A stretch of DNA of 49,605 nucleotides from Clostridiales bacterium. Its GTDB lineage: Bacteria > Bacillota > Clostridia > Saccharofermentanales > Saccharofermentanaceae. The stretch is taken from assembly GCA_017427465.1 (NCBI GenBank), contig JAFRST010000004.1, positions 1-49,605 on the forward strand, given 5' to 3'. This document shows positions 15,895 through 24,768 of the stretch, in pieces (the first letter of the stretch is position 1; each line of letters opens with the position of its first letter). The notes below the pieces were generated by a model. The model was not told the origin of the DNA. It did not search any database and saw nothing but the letters and a program-made list of their open reading frames with translations. Position numbers and translations under genes: made by a program.

Positions 15895-18172
15895 AGGGAA
15901 TCTTCGCACCGCCCTTGGTGTGGTGTTCTGTTTCTTCGCGGCAGTATTATTGGCTGCGGCAGCATACAATCTGGGAATTGTTACCGAGCCCGGCAAGATC
16001 CTTCCTGCCGAGATCACCATGCGTTCAGGCGAGACGAATAAGAATATCCTGAGAGGTATCGATCTCGCACTGGATGACATCAGCCTTATCAGATCAGGTG
16101 AATCCTCTGATCTTTGGCGTCTTTTGACATTCGTTCATGCTGATCTGTTCTTTTATCTGGCATTGATCGTTCCCGAGGCAGCCGCCAAGACAATACTTCT
16201 CATCGGATACTATTTAAGATTCGGCCTTTGCTGCAGTGCCATGTATTACTTTATGTCACAGCATATAAAGCTCTCAAGGCTTCCCTCGGCAATGCTTGCC
16301 GCCATGTATGCATTCTCATCGCAGATCATCTTCACGGCACAGTTTGCTTCCGTCATGAACATGGCGGTAATGTTCCCGGTGCTCTTATCTGCTTTTGATT
16401 CTTATCTTCAGAAGAGGACCTGGAAATCATATACGGTAGTTTGTGTCTGCGCGTTCGGTCTTGCATTTACCGGCGGGTTCGCCATAATCGCCGGGCTGCC
16501 GGCGATGGCGCTTATCGGTCTTGTAATGTGCATTGGTCTTTATTCAAGATCGGGAAAGGCGGTATCGTCCTGGTTTAAGCTTGTTTCAGGATTATCTGTA
16601 GGACTCCTTCTGGATATGGCTTTCCTTGTCCCGGGACTTTCTTCCATGGAGTCAAAGCTGAACATCGCAGAGAGCTTTTCAAATTCTAAAGTCACATATA
16701 CCGTTTTTGATCTTCTTCGCGGCACACTTGCGCTGCGTTCGGGCAGCATCAGCGATAACGGCAATCCGTTGTTCTTTATCGGAATACTGACTCTTGTAGC
16801 GGTAGTCGCATTTGCTGTAAATGAGCAGATCCCGCTCAGGCTTAAAGTTGCTTCCTCCTTAGCAGCCGCAGTGATTCACATCACTTGCTGTTCTTCGTTT
16901 GTGAATGAAGTCTTAAGCTTTTTCGGAAGCGCACCGGTACTAACTTCTTCAAGACTGATATGTCTTGAGGCATTGATATTCTTTGTGGCAGCGATCGGCT
17001 TAAAGAACGTTAAGAGCCTTAAAAGAGACGGTTTTATAGCGGTCTGCCTTGTACCGCTGGCTTTTCTGGTACTGTCAAACAATTCCTCTGCCGGAACTTC
17101 TTTTGCAAGCACGATAGTAGTCTCGACCTTTGCAGTGACATTCTTTGAAGCGTTCTTTGTATATGCTCTGGCAAGAAACAAGCTCTCTTCTGCAGGCAAG
17201 TACATCGTGCTTTTCCTGGCCTTTGTGCTTGTCGGTATAAATACCGCTTTTGTAATGTTTAATAATACGCTCTCGGTCACATCTGCTTCAGAATACTTCA
17301 AGGGCAACAGACTGACATATTCAGCAGAGAACCTTATCACCGATAATGAATTTGACCTGCCCGCGCTCTGCGACGACAACACATATATCCTGATCCCGTC
17401 CGACCTGGGAGCTTATGAATCTTCAGGTTATGCGATAGACAGCATAAATTATCTTTCGTATAAGGTCACCGGAGACGAGCTGTTCAGCAGAAAAGAATAT
17501 GAGGCTGACGGCAGGGACGGAATGCTGTCCGTGGGTTTAGACCAGTACATGCTTAAGGAAGGCTACAACGAACTGGTAGTGATCCCCGAGACAGTTACAG
17601 AAGGGCAGAGAATGTTTGTATACTGCAGCAGCCCTTATGGCGCTTCGGTAAGGATCGAGACAAACAACGGAATGGCAGAGAGGGTATTTGCAGGACCTTT
17701 CCTCACAGAGCTCGATACAGCTTCTGAAGATATCGCCATCAACATTTCCGTTACTTCGGAGGCCGAGAGAACAATCCGCGTTTCATTGGTCACACTTAAT
17801 GAATCTGTTTTCGAATCTATGAAGGCGTTTTCAGGCGAAGCTTCCGGATCTGCTTTTAAGGTAGATTTAAGCAGTATTAACAGGACGCACGGAACAAACA
17901 CTCTCATTCTGCCTTACGCATATGACGAAGGCACCAAAGTCAGGATCAACGGTACAGCCTATGAGACTTATGACATCTGCGGCAAGATGGCTGTATCCTT
18001 TAAATGCGATTCGGAGACAGCGGATGTCAGGGTCGGGAAACAGGCGGCAGGCACACTTCCGGCCAATATGGTAAGCGCCTTTATGGCCCTGTGTCTTATC
18101 GCCATTCCGCTTATACAAAGGTATAATGATAAGAAGAAAGTAACCGGCGAAGGAAATAGTACAAATGCTTAG
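15881..18172 (+). CDS. Second YfhO-like polytopic membrane protein
   Basis: A 763-residue membrane protein that appears to be a diverged relative of the preceding gene product. A first helix lies at about 10-32, then ITMRSGETNKNILRGIDLALDD, then roughly ten helices up to about 470, an extracytoplasmic domain, and a final helix near 730-750. The family's early aromatic loop is less well preserved than in its neighbour, so the partner may have a different sugar or lipid substrate, or none. The frame is open from 15809, but the ATG at 15881 is chosen because GGAG lies 7 bases upstream. It overlaps the previous gene by 14 bases, indicating coupling. Confidence 0.7.
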   Translation: MIRAKGNLRTALGVVFCFFAAVLLAAAAYNLGIVTEPGKILPAEITMRSGETNKNILRGIDLALDDISLIRSGESSDLWRLLTFVHADLFFYLALIVPEAAAKTILLIGYYLRFGLCCSAMYYFMSQHIKLSRLPSAMLAAMYAFSSQIIFTAQFASVMNMAVMFPVLLSAFDSYLQKRTWKSYTVVCVCAFGLAFTGGFAIIAGLPAMALIGLVMCIGLYSRSGKAVSSWFKLVSGLSVGLLLDMAFLVPGLSSMESKLNIAESFSNSKVTYTVFDLLRGTLALRSGSISDNGNPLFFIGILTLVAVVAFAVNEQIPLRLKVASSLAAAVIHITCCSSFVNEVLSFFGSAPVLTSSRLICLEALIFFVAAIGLKNVKSLKRDGFIAVCLVPLAFLVLSNNSSAGTSFASTIVVSTFAVTFFEAFFVYALARNKLSSAGKYIVLFLAFVLVGINTAFVMFNNTLSVTSASEYFKGNRLTYSAENLITDNEFDLPALCDDNTYILIPSDLGAYESSGYAIDSINYLSYKVTGDELFSRKEYEADGRDGMLSVGLDQYMLKEGYNELVVIPETVTEGQRMFVYCSSPYGASVRIETNNGMAERVFAGPFLTELDTASEDIAINISVTSEAERTIRVSLVTLNESVFESMKAFSGEASGSAFKVDLSSINRTHGTNTLILPYAYDEGTKVRINGTAYETYDICGKMAVSFKCDSETADVRVGKQAAGTLPANMVSAFMALCLIAIPLIQRYNDKKKVTGEGNSTNA

Positions 18173-19154
18173 CAGGAAAATCACAGACGGCACGGAATTC
18201 GTTGTATTTGACATGGAGTGGAACCAGCCGATGCCGGGCAAGGAATACCCCTTTGATGTCAGCAAGCTCACGGGTGAGATCATTGAGATAGGCGCTTTGA
18301 AATATGTTTATGACAATGGTGAACTGATATATCAGGATACGTTTTCCACTGATATTGCGCCTGTTAAGTATACAAAGCTGCATTATCATGTAAAGAAAGT
18401 TACCCATAAGAAGAATGCAGATCTTCTGAACGGACTCTCTTTTAAGGATGCCTATACGAAGTTCAGAAAATTCTGCGGAGACGCGATCCTGGTAGGATGG
18501 GGAAGTTCTGATCCTTCCATGCTCAAGATGAACCTCGAATTCTTTGGGCTTGATTCCAAGCTCAATCTCTTCTTCCTTGACCTTCAGCCGATCTTCTCAC
18601 TTTTTGCAGGCCTTCAGGGATCGCAGAGAAGCGTGGAAGCTGCCGTGGATTTTTATAATATTGATAAGAATGAGATATTCCACAGCGCGAACGCCGATGC
18701 TCACTATACGGGCGCCGTATTTGAAGAGATATTTAAACATAACAAGCCGTCGGAGGTAATTTCCGCGATATCAAGCTCCTCCATAGATCCGGACGTGCCT
18801 TCCGATTTCAGTTTTGTCGGCCCCGAGTGTCTTGACAGCATAAGTGCTTTTGCCACATCGAAAAACTTTATGAAGGCATGTCCTTTGTGCGGAAAGAGCC
18901 TGAATGTTAAGATCAACAGCTTCCGCATCCGCAAATCGCAGTATGCTCTTCTCGAGTGCAGGGAACACGGCGAATTGTTCTCCAGGACCAGAGTAAAGAA
19001 GAATAAAGCCGGCAATTACTATGCCGCTTCGGTTATGAGATTCGCGACACAGAACGATTATTGGCTCGTAGCCTCCAAGAAAGAGGAGTTTGATAAGTTC
19101 GGCGAAAAGGGCGCTCCGGCCCCGAAAACAGAGGAAGAAGAGAAGGAAACATAG
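18165..19154 (+). CDS. DEDDh-type 3'-5' exonuclease with C-terminal zinc ribbon
   Basis: A 329-residue protein. FVVFDMEWNQ gives the first DxE pair (Asp16, Glu18), GEIIEIGALK is the following strand, VGWGSSDPSML supplies the middle Asp, and HSANADAHYTGAVFEEI supplies the His and the last Asp. This is the DnaQ/RNase T exonuclease order. A C-terminal segment (CPLCGKSL...LLECREHGELF) resembles a zinc ribbon and is unusual for simple exonucleases; it may help grip nucleic acid. The substrate is unknown. The gene overlaps the YfhO-like stop by eight bases, and AAGGA lies upstream. The stop codon lies inside an inverted repeat ahead of the pilus promoter. Confidence 0.82.
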   Translation: MLSRKITDGTEFVVFDMEWNQPMPGKEYPFDVSKLTGEIIEIGALKYVYDNGELIYQDTFSTDIAPVKYTKLHYHVKKVTHKKNADLLNGLSFKDAYTKFRKFCGDAILVGWGSSDPSMLKMNLEFFGLDSKLNLFFLDLQPIFSLFAGLQGSQRSVEAAVDFYNIDKNEIFHSANADAHYTGAVFEEIFKHNKPSEVISAISSSSIDPDVPSDFSFVGPECLDSISAFATSKNFMKACPLCGKSLNVKINSFRIRKSQYALLECREHGELFSRTRVKKNKAGNYYAASVMRFATQNDYWLVASKKEEFDKFGEKGAPAPKTEEEEKET

Positions 19155-19182
19155 TTTGTAAACAAAATGTTAACAAACTATG
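19150..19182. repeat. 14-bp inverted repeat upstream of the PilX-like gene (possible operator)
   Basis: CATAGTTTGTAAAC and GTTAACAAACTATG pair with one mismatch around a five-base spacer. Neither side has a T run, so this is not a standard terminator. It lies 32 bp ahead of the -35 and includes a GTTAACAAA site that also occurs ahead of the minor-pilin operon. Confidence 0.6.
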
Positions 19183-19213
19183 TAAAAAAAGTTAGCAAAA
19201 TTCGAATTTTCTG

Positions 19214-19242
19214 TTGAAATTTAAACGGAGATGTCATAAAAT
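19214..19242 (+). promoter_or_regulatory. Promoter of the PilX-like gene
   Basis: TTGAAA, 17 bp, TAAAAT, with transcription expected near 19249. The bases around the -35 (GAATTTT, then TGTTGAAATTT) match the promoter at 32465 almost exactly. Confidence 0.75.
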
Positions 19243-19335
19243 AGGCTTAGCTAATAAGGGGTATTGTGCGGGGTATTCCCGCCGAACCTAATAAAATAAA
19301 TAATTTTGACACCATAAAGAAGGAAGGTGCTTCTT

Positions 19336-21483
19336 ATGATTAAAAGATTAGTAAAGAAGAAGGACAGCAAGCAGGGCGCAATACTTGTTATTGTTGTACT
19401 CATCCTTGCGCTCGCAATGATCTTCATCACTGCAGCAATGATGCTTACACAGGCAACAAGAGGCCGTCTGTATGGTAACACCATGCAGAGCCAGGCTCGT
19501 CTTACAGTTACATCTGCTTCAGAAGTTTTCCTGGAAGCTCTTATTACACAGGAAATCACCGATGACCAGATCGATAAGATGCTTGCAGACTCACCCTCAC
19601 GCCACGACGATGATGCTGATAAGATCAAGATGATCGTTGACGGTGTTCCGGGCATGTCAACAGATCCCGAGAACTGCACCTACCTTGACCTTTATTATCC
19701 GGATACCGACGATAAAGATATCGTCTACGCAGACTTTTCTACGATTATCGGTGACCAGAGAGAGAATGTAAGAATCGTTCTCAGCGTTAATCACTCTGAC
19801 CCTCATCCTTCCGGACGTTTTAAGAACCAGATCGATATTGCATCTTCTGTATCAACATCCCAGCTCCGTTTCGACTATGGCGAGGGTATGGTAAATCCTG
19901 CACTTGGAGACGTTGATGACAATACGATCCTCCTCAGAGGCGATTCATACGAGCAGACCTCTGATGCGATTTTCTATTCTGATATTATCTGCGCAAAGGG
20001 CACCAGTGCTTTGGGCGGCGGCAACTACTATAAGGGCAATCTGGTATTCCTTGATGGTGCATACTTCAGCGGTACATCTTCTGTAAAAGAGATGAGCGGT
20101 GACTTCTATTTCATCGGAAACACCTCCAGCGATCAGGGCATCAAGCACAATGGTAACGATAATATCTGGGGAAGCATCAGCAGCAGTAGCAATTTCATCT
20201 TTACAGGCAACAGAAAAGCCCAGGATGATTCCACCTATGACCAGAACAACAAGGTAAAGGAGTTGCTCCAGGCAAGCTCAAGAGGTGTTTACTTTGTAGA
20301 CAAAAATGACAACACGATCGCATGCAGGAATAAGAATGGTACTTACAATGTAACCAACAAGGCTACCAGCGGTGTTCCTTCAACGATCTCTAACAAGGCT
20401 TCTTTGTATAAGACTTATAACTACTCAACATCAAATCCTTATCCGACTGATGTAGTTTCTCAGGTATTTGCAGAGCTTAATGCCGATGGTAAGACAAAGA
20501 AGTTACCTAAGGACTATACGACAATTCAGGATGAATATTGGGCAGAGGAGCTCCCCGGCGGCGGATATACTTATCACGTAATTGCTGAAGGCACTAAGCT
20601 TGATAAAGAATATGAAGTATACGCTAATCCGATCACTAAGACTTTCCCGAAGAGCAAAATGGTCAAGGATGGCGACAACTATAAGTTTGCTGCCGGAACA
20701 CAGATCAGCTTCAATTCGCTTGCAGGTATGGCAAATGCTAATGGCGTAGTCAACCTTGCTGCAGGATACTATCAGTTTACATCCGGTTCAACATGCAGCC
20801 AGGACCATGCCGACAACAAGCCTATCATTATTGCAATCAATGGCGCAAAGGCTTCTGAATACCGTTTCTACTTTGCATCAGGCACATTTGATCTTAACAA
20901 CTGTGTATTTGCAATGTATAACGTTCAGTCGAATCAGAGTCCGGTTATGTTCATTCTCGAACCGGGCGCAACCCTCAATTGCACAACGAGTTCAAACTTC
21001 CGTAAGTCTAATCGTCTCTGCTCTTCCGGTTTTATCTGCATCAACCGCGGATTCTCAAATGCTGATGATCTCGCTAAGTACATAAGAGACAGTGCTGCAA
21101 ACAGCGAAGATATCACTTGGAGCACAACACATAAAGGTAAGGACGGTAATCAGATCCAGTATTCTAAGTACTATGACGGAATCGTTAAGCCCAGCTTCTA
21201 TATCTTCGGTACAGGCAACAACAGCTTGAAAGTAGGCGACTCCTGCATCTTCGAAGCTTATATCGGTCTGTATGGCAATTCTTACTTCAAGCAGAGAAAC
21301 GATATCGATTCTAAGATCGCTATCTACGGAAGAATCGAAGCTAACGCTTTCCCGAATGGCGATAACCCGACCGGTCACTTCCAGATGCCTTATTGCCCGG
21401 CACCCGGAGAAGTAGACGAAGAACCGGATGAGAGAGCTGCTAAGACAAAGTTCGAAATCGCTCAGATCATCTACTACTACTGA
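19336..21483 (+). CDS. Large PilX-like pilus-associated protein
   Basis: A 715-residue protein. The N-terminus (KKKDSKQGAILVIVVLILA, then a long hydrophobic helix to about residue 35) resembles the PilX/GspK class, which lacks the typical GFTLVE motif. The following 680 residues are polar, rich in Ser, Asn, Gly and Tyr, with short repeated strands (FLDGAYFSGTSS, DFYFIGNTSS, NFIFTGN) that suggest a beta-solenoid or adhesin-like body. It would be an initiating or tip component of the type IV pilus. The gene lies 3.4 kb before pilB, separated by minus-strand genes, yet its promoter shares a block with the minor-pilin promoter. AGGAAGG lies 8 bases before the ATG at 19336; an upstream GTG overlaps that site and is rejected. 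Confidence 0.62.
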   Translation: MIKRLVKKKDSKQGAILVIVVLILALAMIFITAAMMLTQATRGRLYGNTMQSQARLTVTSASEVFLEALITQEITDDQIDKMLADSPSRHDDDADKIKMIVDGVPGMSTDPENCTYLDLYYPDTDDKDIVYADFSTIIGDQRENVRIVLSVNHSDPHPSGRFKNQIDIASSVSTSQLRFDYGEGMVNPALGDVDDNTILLRGDSYEQTSDAIFYSDIICAKGTSALGGGNYYKGNLVFLDGAYFSGTSSVKEMSGDFYFIGNTSSDQGIKHNGNDNIWGSISSSSNFIFTGNRKAQDDSTYDQNNKVKELLQASSRGVYFVDKNDNTIACRNKNGTYNVTNKATSGVPSTISNKASLYKTYNYSTSNPYPTDVVSQVFAELNADGKTKKLPKDYTTIQDEYWAEELPGGGYTYHVIAEGTKLDKEYEVYANPITKTFPKSKMVKDGDNYKFAAGTQISFNSLAGMANANGVVNLAAGYYQFTSGSTCSQDHADNKPIIIAINGAKASEYRFYFASGTFDLNNCVFAMYNVQSNQSPVMFILEPGATLNCTTSSNFRKSNRLCSSGFICINRGFSNADDLAKYIRDSAANSEDITWSTTHKGKDGNQIQYSKYYDGIVKPSFYIFGTGNNSLKVGDSCIFEAYIGLYGNSYFKQRNDIDSKIAIYGRIEANAFPNGDNPTGHFQMPYCPAPGEVDEEPDERAAKTKFEIAQIIYYY

Positions 21484-21515
21484 TGACAACGGTTCGATAA
21501 AACCAAATAACAAAG

Positions 21516-21550
21516 AGGGCTGTCTCAAATGAGGCAGCCCTTATTATTGT
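21516..21550. terminator. Terminator after the PilX-like gene, probably bidirectional
   Basis: A 12-bp stem with one G-U pair (21516-21527 with 21530-21541) is followed by TTATTATTGTTTT. The minus side also ends in a T-rich tract, so it may serve the convergent DsrE-like gene too. It belongs to the GGCTGTCTCA stem family. Confidence 0.85.
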
Positions 21551-21576
21551 TTTGAAACGTCAGCGGAACAATTGAC

Positions 21577-22023
21577 TTATTCCAAAGTTAATATACCCGG
21601 AAGACAAATGAGATCTTCAGCGATGGAGCGCATGGAATGAATCTCGATCTTGGGGTTTTCATTTACGTCTACGCCATAAAAGATAATGCTCTCGTTCTCG
21701 GCAATGATCATTTCGGCTTTGTCTGACAAGCGCTTCATTTTCTCAAAAAGAGGATTTGAATTATCCAGCAATAAAGTGCCCTTGTCTACCAAATAGACAG
21801 TAAGAGTCTTGCATGAAGATCCGCAGAGACCATCCAGAAAACAGGAGAGCATATCTCTTCCGTGATCTGAATCGGCAGAATAATAATCGTGCTTTATAAG
21901 AACGTATTTTGAAGAATTATCATCGGCACTTTTCTCCTGCAATACTTCAAGAATAGTATTACCGGCATACTCTTCCATTCCTGCCGATGAAAAATCAAGA
22001 CTGTTTTTTGGATTGCTGTTCAT
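21577..22023 (-). CDS. DsrE/YedF-like protein
   Basis: A 148-residue protein whose pattern resembles the C-terminal DsrE-like domain of YedF, associated with sulfur or selenium handling. YVLIKHDYYSADSDHGRDML fits the first strand and helix, TVYLVDKGTLLLDNSN fits the conserved Gly-Val-Leu strand, and IFYGVD fits the later strand. The cysteine-rich CGTC motif of true YedF is replaced here (AENESIIFYG), and the N-terminal TusA domain is missing, so sulfur transfer is doubtful. The ATG at 22023 is chosen for its GGGAGGG site 7 bases upstream. It overlaps the DUF6062 gene by 29 bases and is the last gene of a minus-strand operon starting at yebC. Confidence 0.5.
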   Translation of the reverse strand: MNSNPKNSLDFSSAGMEEYAGNTILEVLQEKSADDNSSKYVLIKHDYYSADSDHGRDMLSCFLDGLCGSSCKTLTVYLVDKGTLLLDNSNPLFEKMKRLSDKAEMIIAENESIIFYGVDVNENPKIEIHSMRSIAEDLICLPGILTLE

Positions 22024-22756
22024 CAAAATCCCTCCCGTCAGAAGACAAGAAACGCATTGAGCGCTGGATCGAATTCTTGCTTGTACCCCAAGGTTTATCT
22101 GTATTTCTATAGTCGAATTTCAAAGTGAAATACTCGACATCAGCGATAAGCGAATCAAAGGTCTGAGTATTGTTGTTATAGAGAGCTTCGACAAAATCAG
22201 AAGCCTCGTTCTGTGACAGCTTCGAAGCCTGTCTGAGGAGCATAGCAGTATGCGGGAGGCAATGAAATTCAGCTTTAAGGAACTTATCCTTAAACGCAGG
22301 GTCATGCGAGAACATCCAGCAGATGACTTCGATATAGTGTCCCATTGCATCGTTCATATTTTCGCAGATAGGGCAGGTGTTAATCCTTTTCTCTATCAGA
22401 TCTGCTACATAATTAAGTTTCTGCTTATAATCGGGACTTCTTCCCTTTAAGAGTCCTGCCTTGGCGGGAATCGATGATTTCAGCTTGGGATTAAGGTCTT
22501 CATTAAAGTCCTTAAGATGAGTATGCATTACAAGCCCGAGTCCCAGTCTGTTAGTAACTGCTTTATTAAGCTTGCCCATATGAACAGGGCAAAATCCGGT
22601 CTTATTGGTTATCTTACGGGTATCGGGTTCCATCAACGAAGGTCCCAGATAATATTCGAGATAATTGGTCTCAGCCTTATCACGGAGTCTGCACAAAGGG
22701 CATCCGCACGATTCGTTGTAGGCATCGTTTACCGGGATCATGTATATCTTTTCCAT
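21995..22756 (-). CDS. DUF6062 family cysteine-rich protein
   Basis: A 253-residue cytoplasmic protein with four evenly spread metal-site-like motifs: CGCPLC (17-22), CPVH (56-59), CPIC in the middle and CLPH further on. This arrangement is the hallmark of the clostridial DUF6062 family. A zinc- or other metal-binding structural role is likely, but no function is known. AAGGAGG precedes the ATG, whose first base is the last base of the preceding stop (TAATG), so it is tightly coupled to the P-loop gene upstream and to the DsrE-like gene downstream. Confidence 0.75.
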   Translation of the reverse strand: MEKIYMIPVNDAYNESCGCPLCRLRDKAETNYLEYYLGPSLMEPDTRKITNKTGFCPVHMGKLNKAVTNRLGLGLVMHTHLKDFNEDLNPKLKSSIPAKAGLLKGRSPDYKQKLNYVADLIEKRINTCPICENMNDAMGHYIEVICWMFSHDPAFKDKFLKAEFHCLPHTAMLLRQASKLSQNEASDFVEALYNNNTQTFDSLIADVEYFTLKFDYRNTDKPWGTSKNSIQRSMRFLSSDGRDFDEQQSKKQS

Positions 22757-23835
22757 TAATTATCCTCCTTGGCCTCGGGCTTAGGCAGATGCATAAGCCG
22801 GTTTGCCCTGACGTTAACGCCGTTCATTGTAATAGAAGTGAATTCCTCGACGGCATTGCCGACACGCTGCTGGCAGGTCTCGAGAACTTTCTGAGCATCG
22901 TAACCGTAATAAAGAGCGAGATCCAGACTTATCATTACTCCGAAGGTCTGTTTCTCTGTTTTAAATGAAGTTACTTCCGCAAACCCCGGTACGTCCTTAA
23001 GTACGATCTTGATAAGATCGAGGATCGCATCATCGGAGATCGAATATGAACCCAGGGAAGAGAAGGTAGGTCTTACTACCGTTCTCTCAGAGTCAGGTGC
23101 CATCGGTATGACGCCTCTTTCACGGTCAAATCTCTGCCTGAGTTTGCTGAAAGGATCTGAGAAGTAACCCGAGAACTCGTGCTTTATCTCCATGCTTGGA
23201 ACGGGAATCGTATGCATACCCTCGGTGAGTCTGGTATTACGCGCCAGACGCCTTTCTTCCTCGGTAGATACGTCTTCTATCTTGATAAGCATGGAGGGGC
23301 GGTTGAGCCAGAGGTTGTCACATATCTTGTTAAGCATTGAGTCTGAAGTGCCCAGGACCATCAATGCTCTCGGCATGGACTCGATCAAAGCACGGCGCAT
23401 AACCGACGATCTTGTCGGATCAACGAAGATGGCCTGCCTGACGGATTCCATCTTCGTGGGGGCCTTCTTTGCAGAAGTACCGGCTACGATACGGCTTCCG
23501 TTGATAAGGAGGCCGTCATCGATTATGTAGTAGATGTTGTTATCGCGTGCCACTTTTATGGCACGGGTGCTCTTACCCGTACCTGAAGGACCGACAAAGG
23601 CTATTACCGCAATGTTCGACAATACCTCCCGGGTCAGCTGTTCGCTTGAAAGGATAATGTCGGCATTGAGCTCATAGCCTTGCGATGAATAGTCCGAATA
23701 CTGATTCTGATATTGAGGATTGGACTTGTCGAATCTCTTAAGTGTTCCGCGAAATTCAGACAAAAGAGTCTTCCGCGCTACGGGAGCGGCGGTTTCCTGA
23801 ATCTGTTCGCGTTTTGATTCGTCAAGGTTGTCCAA
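22756..23835 (-). CDS. P-loop ATPase fused to an Asp23/Gls24-like domain
   Basis: A 359-residue protein. Residues 1-65 are polar. The Walker A loop lies at 82-89 (GPSGTGKS), followed by DDGLLINGSRIVAG and a nucleoside-kinase-like region, ending near 215. The C-terminal part (about 258-352) reads SISDDAILDLIKIVLKDVPG, then VMISLDLALYYGYDAQKVLE, then VNVRANRL, which follows the Asp23/Gls24 pattern (conserved strand, VPGV-like turn, helix, final VNVRV strand). Asp23 proteins associate with the envelope or act in stress. An ATPase coupled to such a domain is unusual. It follows yebC by 13 bases and heads a coupled set with DUF6062 and the DsrE-like gene. Confidence 0.65.
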   Translation of the reverse strand: MDNLDESKREQIQETAAPVARKTLLSEFRGTLKRFDKSNPQYQNQYSDYSSQGYELNADIILSSEQLTREVLSNIAVIAFVGPSGTGKSTRAIKVARDNNIYYIIDDGLLINGSRIVAGTSAKKAPTKMESVRQAIFVDPTRSSVMRRALIESMPRALMVLGTSDSMLNKICDNLWLNRPSMLIKIEDVSTEEERRLARNTRLTEGMHTIPVPSMEIKHEFSGYFSDPFSKLRQRFDRERGVIPMAPDSERTVVRPTFSSLGSYSISDDAILDLIKIVLKDVPGFAEVTSFKTEKQTFGVMISLDLALYYGYDAQKVLETCQQRVGNAVEEFTSITMNGVNVRANRLMHLPKPEAKEDN

Positions 23836-23848
23836 AGCTTGAGGTCCT

Positions 23849-24574
23849 TTAACCGTTCCAGTTATGGAAGACTTCCTGGATATCTTCGTTCTCGTCCATC
23901 ATGTCGAGCATTTTCTCGAGCTGGGCTACAGCATCGGGATCGGTTACTTCTGCAGTTGTCATGGCGACAGGACCGAGAGTAGAGTCAGAGATCACATAGT
24001 TCTTTGCCTCAAGGGCATCTCTGACATCGTAATAATCAGCTGTTGAGGTTGAGATGATATAGAATTCATCGTCGCTGTCAAAATCTGAAGCTCCGCAATC
24101 GAGTGCATCGCCCATGACCTGGTCTTCATCCTCATAATCTTCCTTCGAGATCAGGATCGTTCCCTTCTCGGTAAAGAGGAAGGATACGGAACCGTCAACA
24201 CCGAGGTTGCCGCCATTTTTATCAAAGATGTGTCTTAAGTCTGCAGCCGTACGGTTACGGTTGTTCGTAAGGGTCTTGACCATGATGGCAACGCCTGCAG
24301 GACCGTAACCCTCGTATGTGATCTCTTCATAATCGTCGCCTTCACCGGCTTCTGCAGCCTTCTTGATGGCGCGGTTGATATTATCGTTAGGCATATTAGC
24401 TGCCTTTGCCTTGGCAACGACAACTTTCAGTCTGGAATTACTGTTTGGGTCAGGACCGCCTGCCTTGACTGCTACAGCGATCTCTTTTGCGAATTTGGTG
24501 AAAACTGCACCCTTTGCTGCATCGGATGCTTCTTTCTTCCTTCTGATGTTGCTCCACTTCGAATGACCTGACAT
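23849..24574 (-). CDS. YebC/PmpR (TACO1) family protein
   Basis: A 241-residue protein of the YebC family: MSGHSKWSNIRRKKEASDAAKG at the N-terminus, AKAANMPNDNINRAIKKA, then YEGYGPAGVAIMVKTLTNNRNRTAAD. These are the strict family blocks and the length is normal. YebC proteins were described as DNA-binding regulators; more recent work links them to relief of ribosome stalling at proline runs. It is the first gene of a minus-strand operon, with TTGGAGG a few bases before the ATG and a TATAAT 45 bases upstream. Confidence 0.95.
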   Translation of the reverse strand: MSGHSKWSNIRRKKEASDAAKGAVFTKFAKEIAVAVKAGGPDPNSNSRLKVVVAKAKAANMPNDNINRAIKKAAEAGEGDDYEEITYEGYGPAGVAIMVKTLTNNRNRTAADLRHIFDKNGGNLGVDGSVSFLFTEKGTILISKEDYEDEDQVMGDALDCGASDFDSDDEFYIISTSTADYYDVRDALEAKNYVISDSTLGPVAMTTAEVTDPDAVAQLEKMLDMMDENEDIQEVFHNWNG

Positions 24575-24618
24575 TAATTTTCCTCCAAGATGACTTATGT
24601 CGTTTTAAATGATTTATT

Positions 24619-24624
24619 ATTATA
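24619..24624 (-). promoter_or_regulatory. -10 element of the yebC operon
   Basis: TATAAT on the minus strand, 45 bases before the yebC start. The -35 region is A-rich and weak. It shares a 283-base divergent spacer with the pilB promoter. Confidence 0.5.
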
Positions 24625-24739
24625 CCTTATTTTATTTCCCTTTTTTAATCCGGATATGAAGATTCGTTGGATTTTGTTGGTGTAATGTCACCGACATAAG
24701 AATGTCAAATATATTTTTTGTGCAGATTGTCTTTTAAAC

Positions 24740-24768
24740 TTGTTTTTTGTCCTTGGCTGTTGTATAGT
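24740..24768 (+). promoter_or_regulatory. Promoter of the pilB-pilO operon
   Basis: TTGTTT, 17 bp, TATAGT. The leader to the pilB ATG is about 83 bases. It contains two small GC hairpins but no recognisable c-di-GMP riboswitch. Confidence 0.55.

Noticed and set aside
19150..19182. Rho-independent terminator of the exonuclease gene
   Set aside because: The inverted repeat is AT-rich and followed by an A run rather than T on the plus strand, so an operator-like role is more likely.
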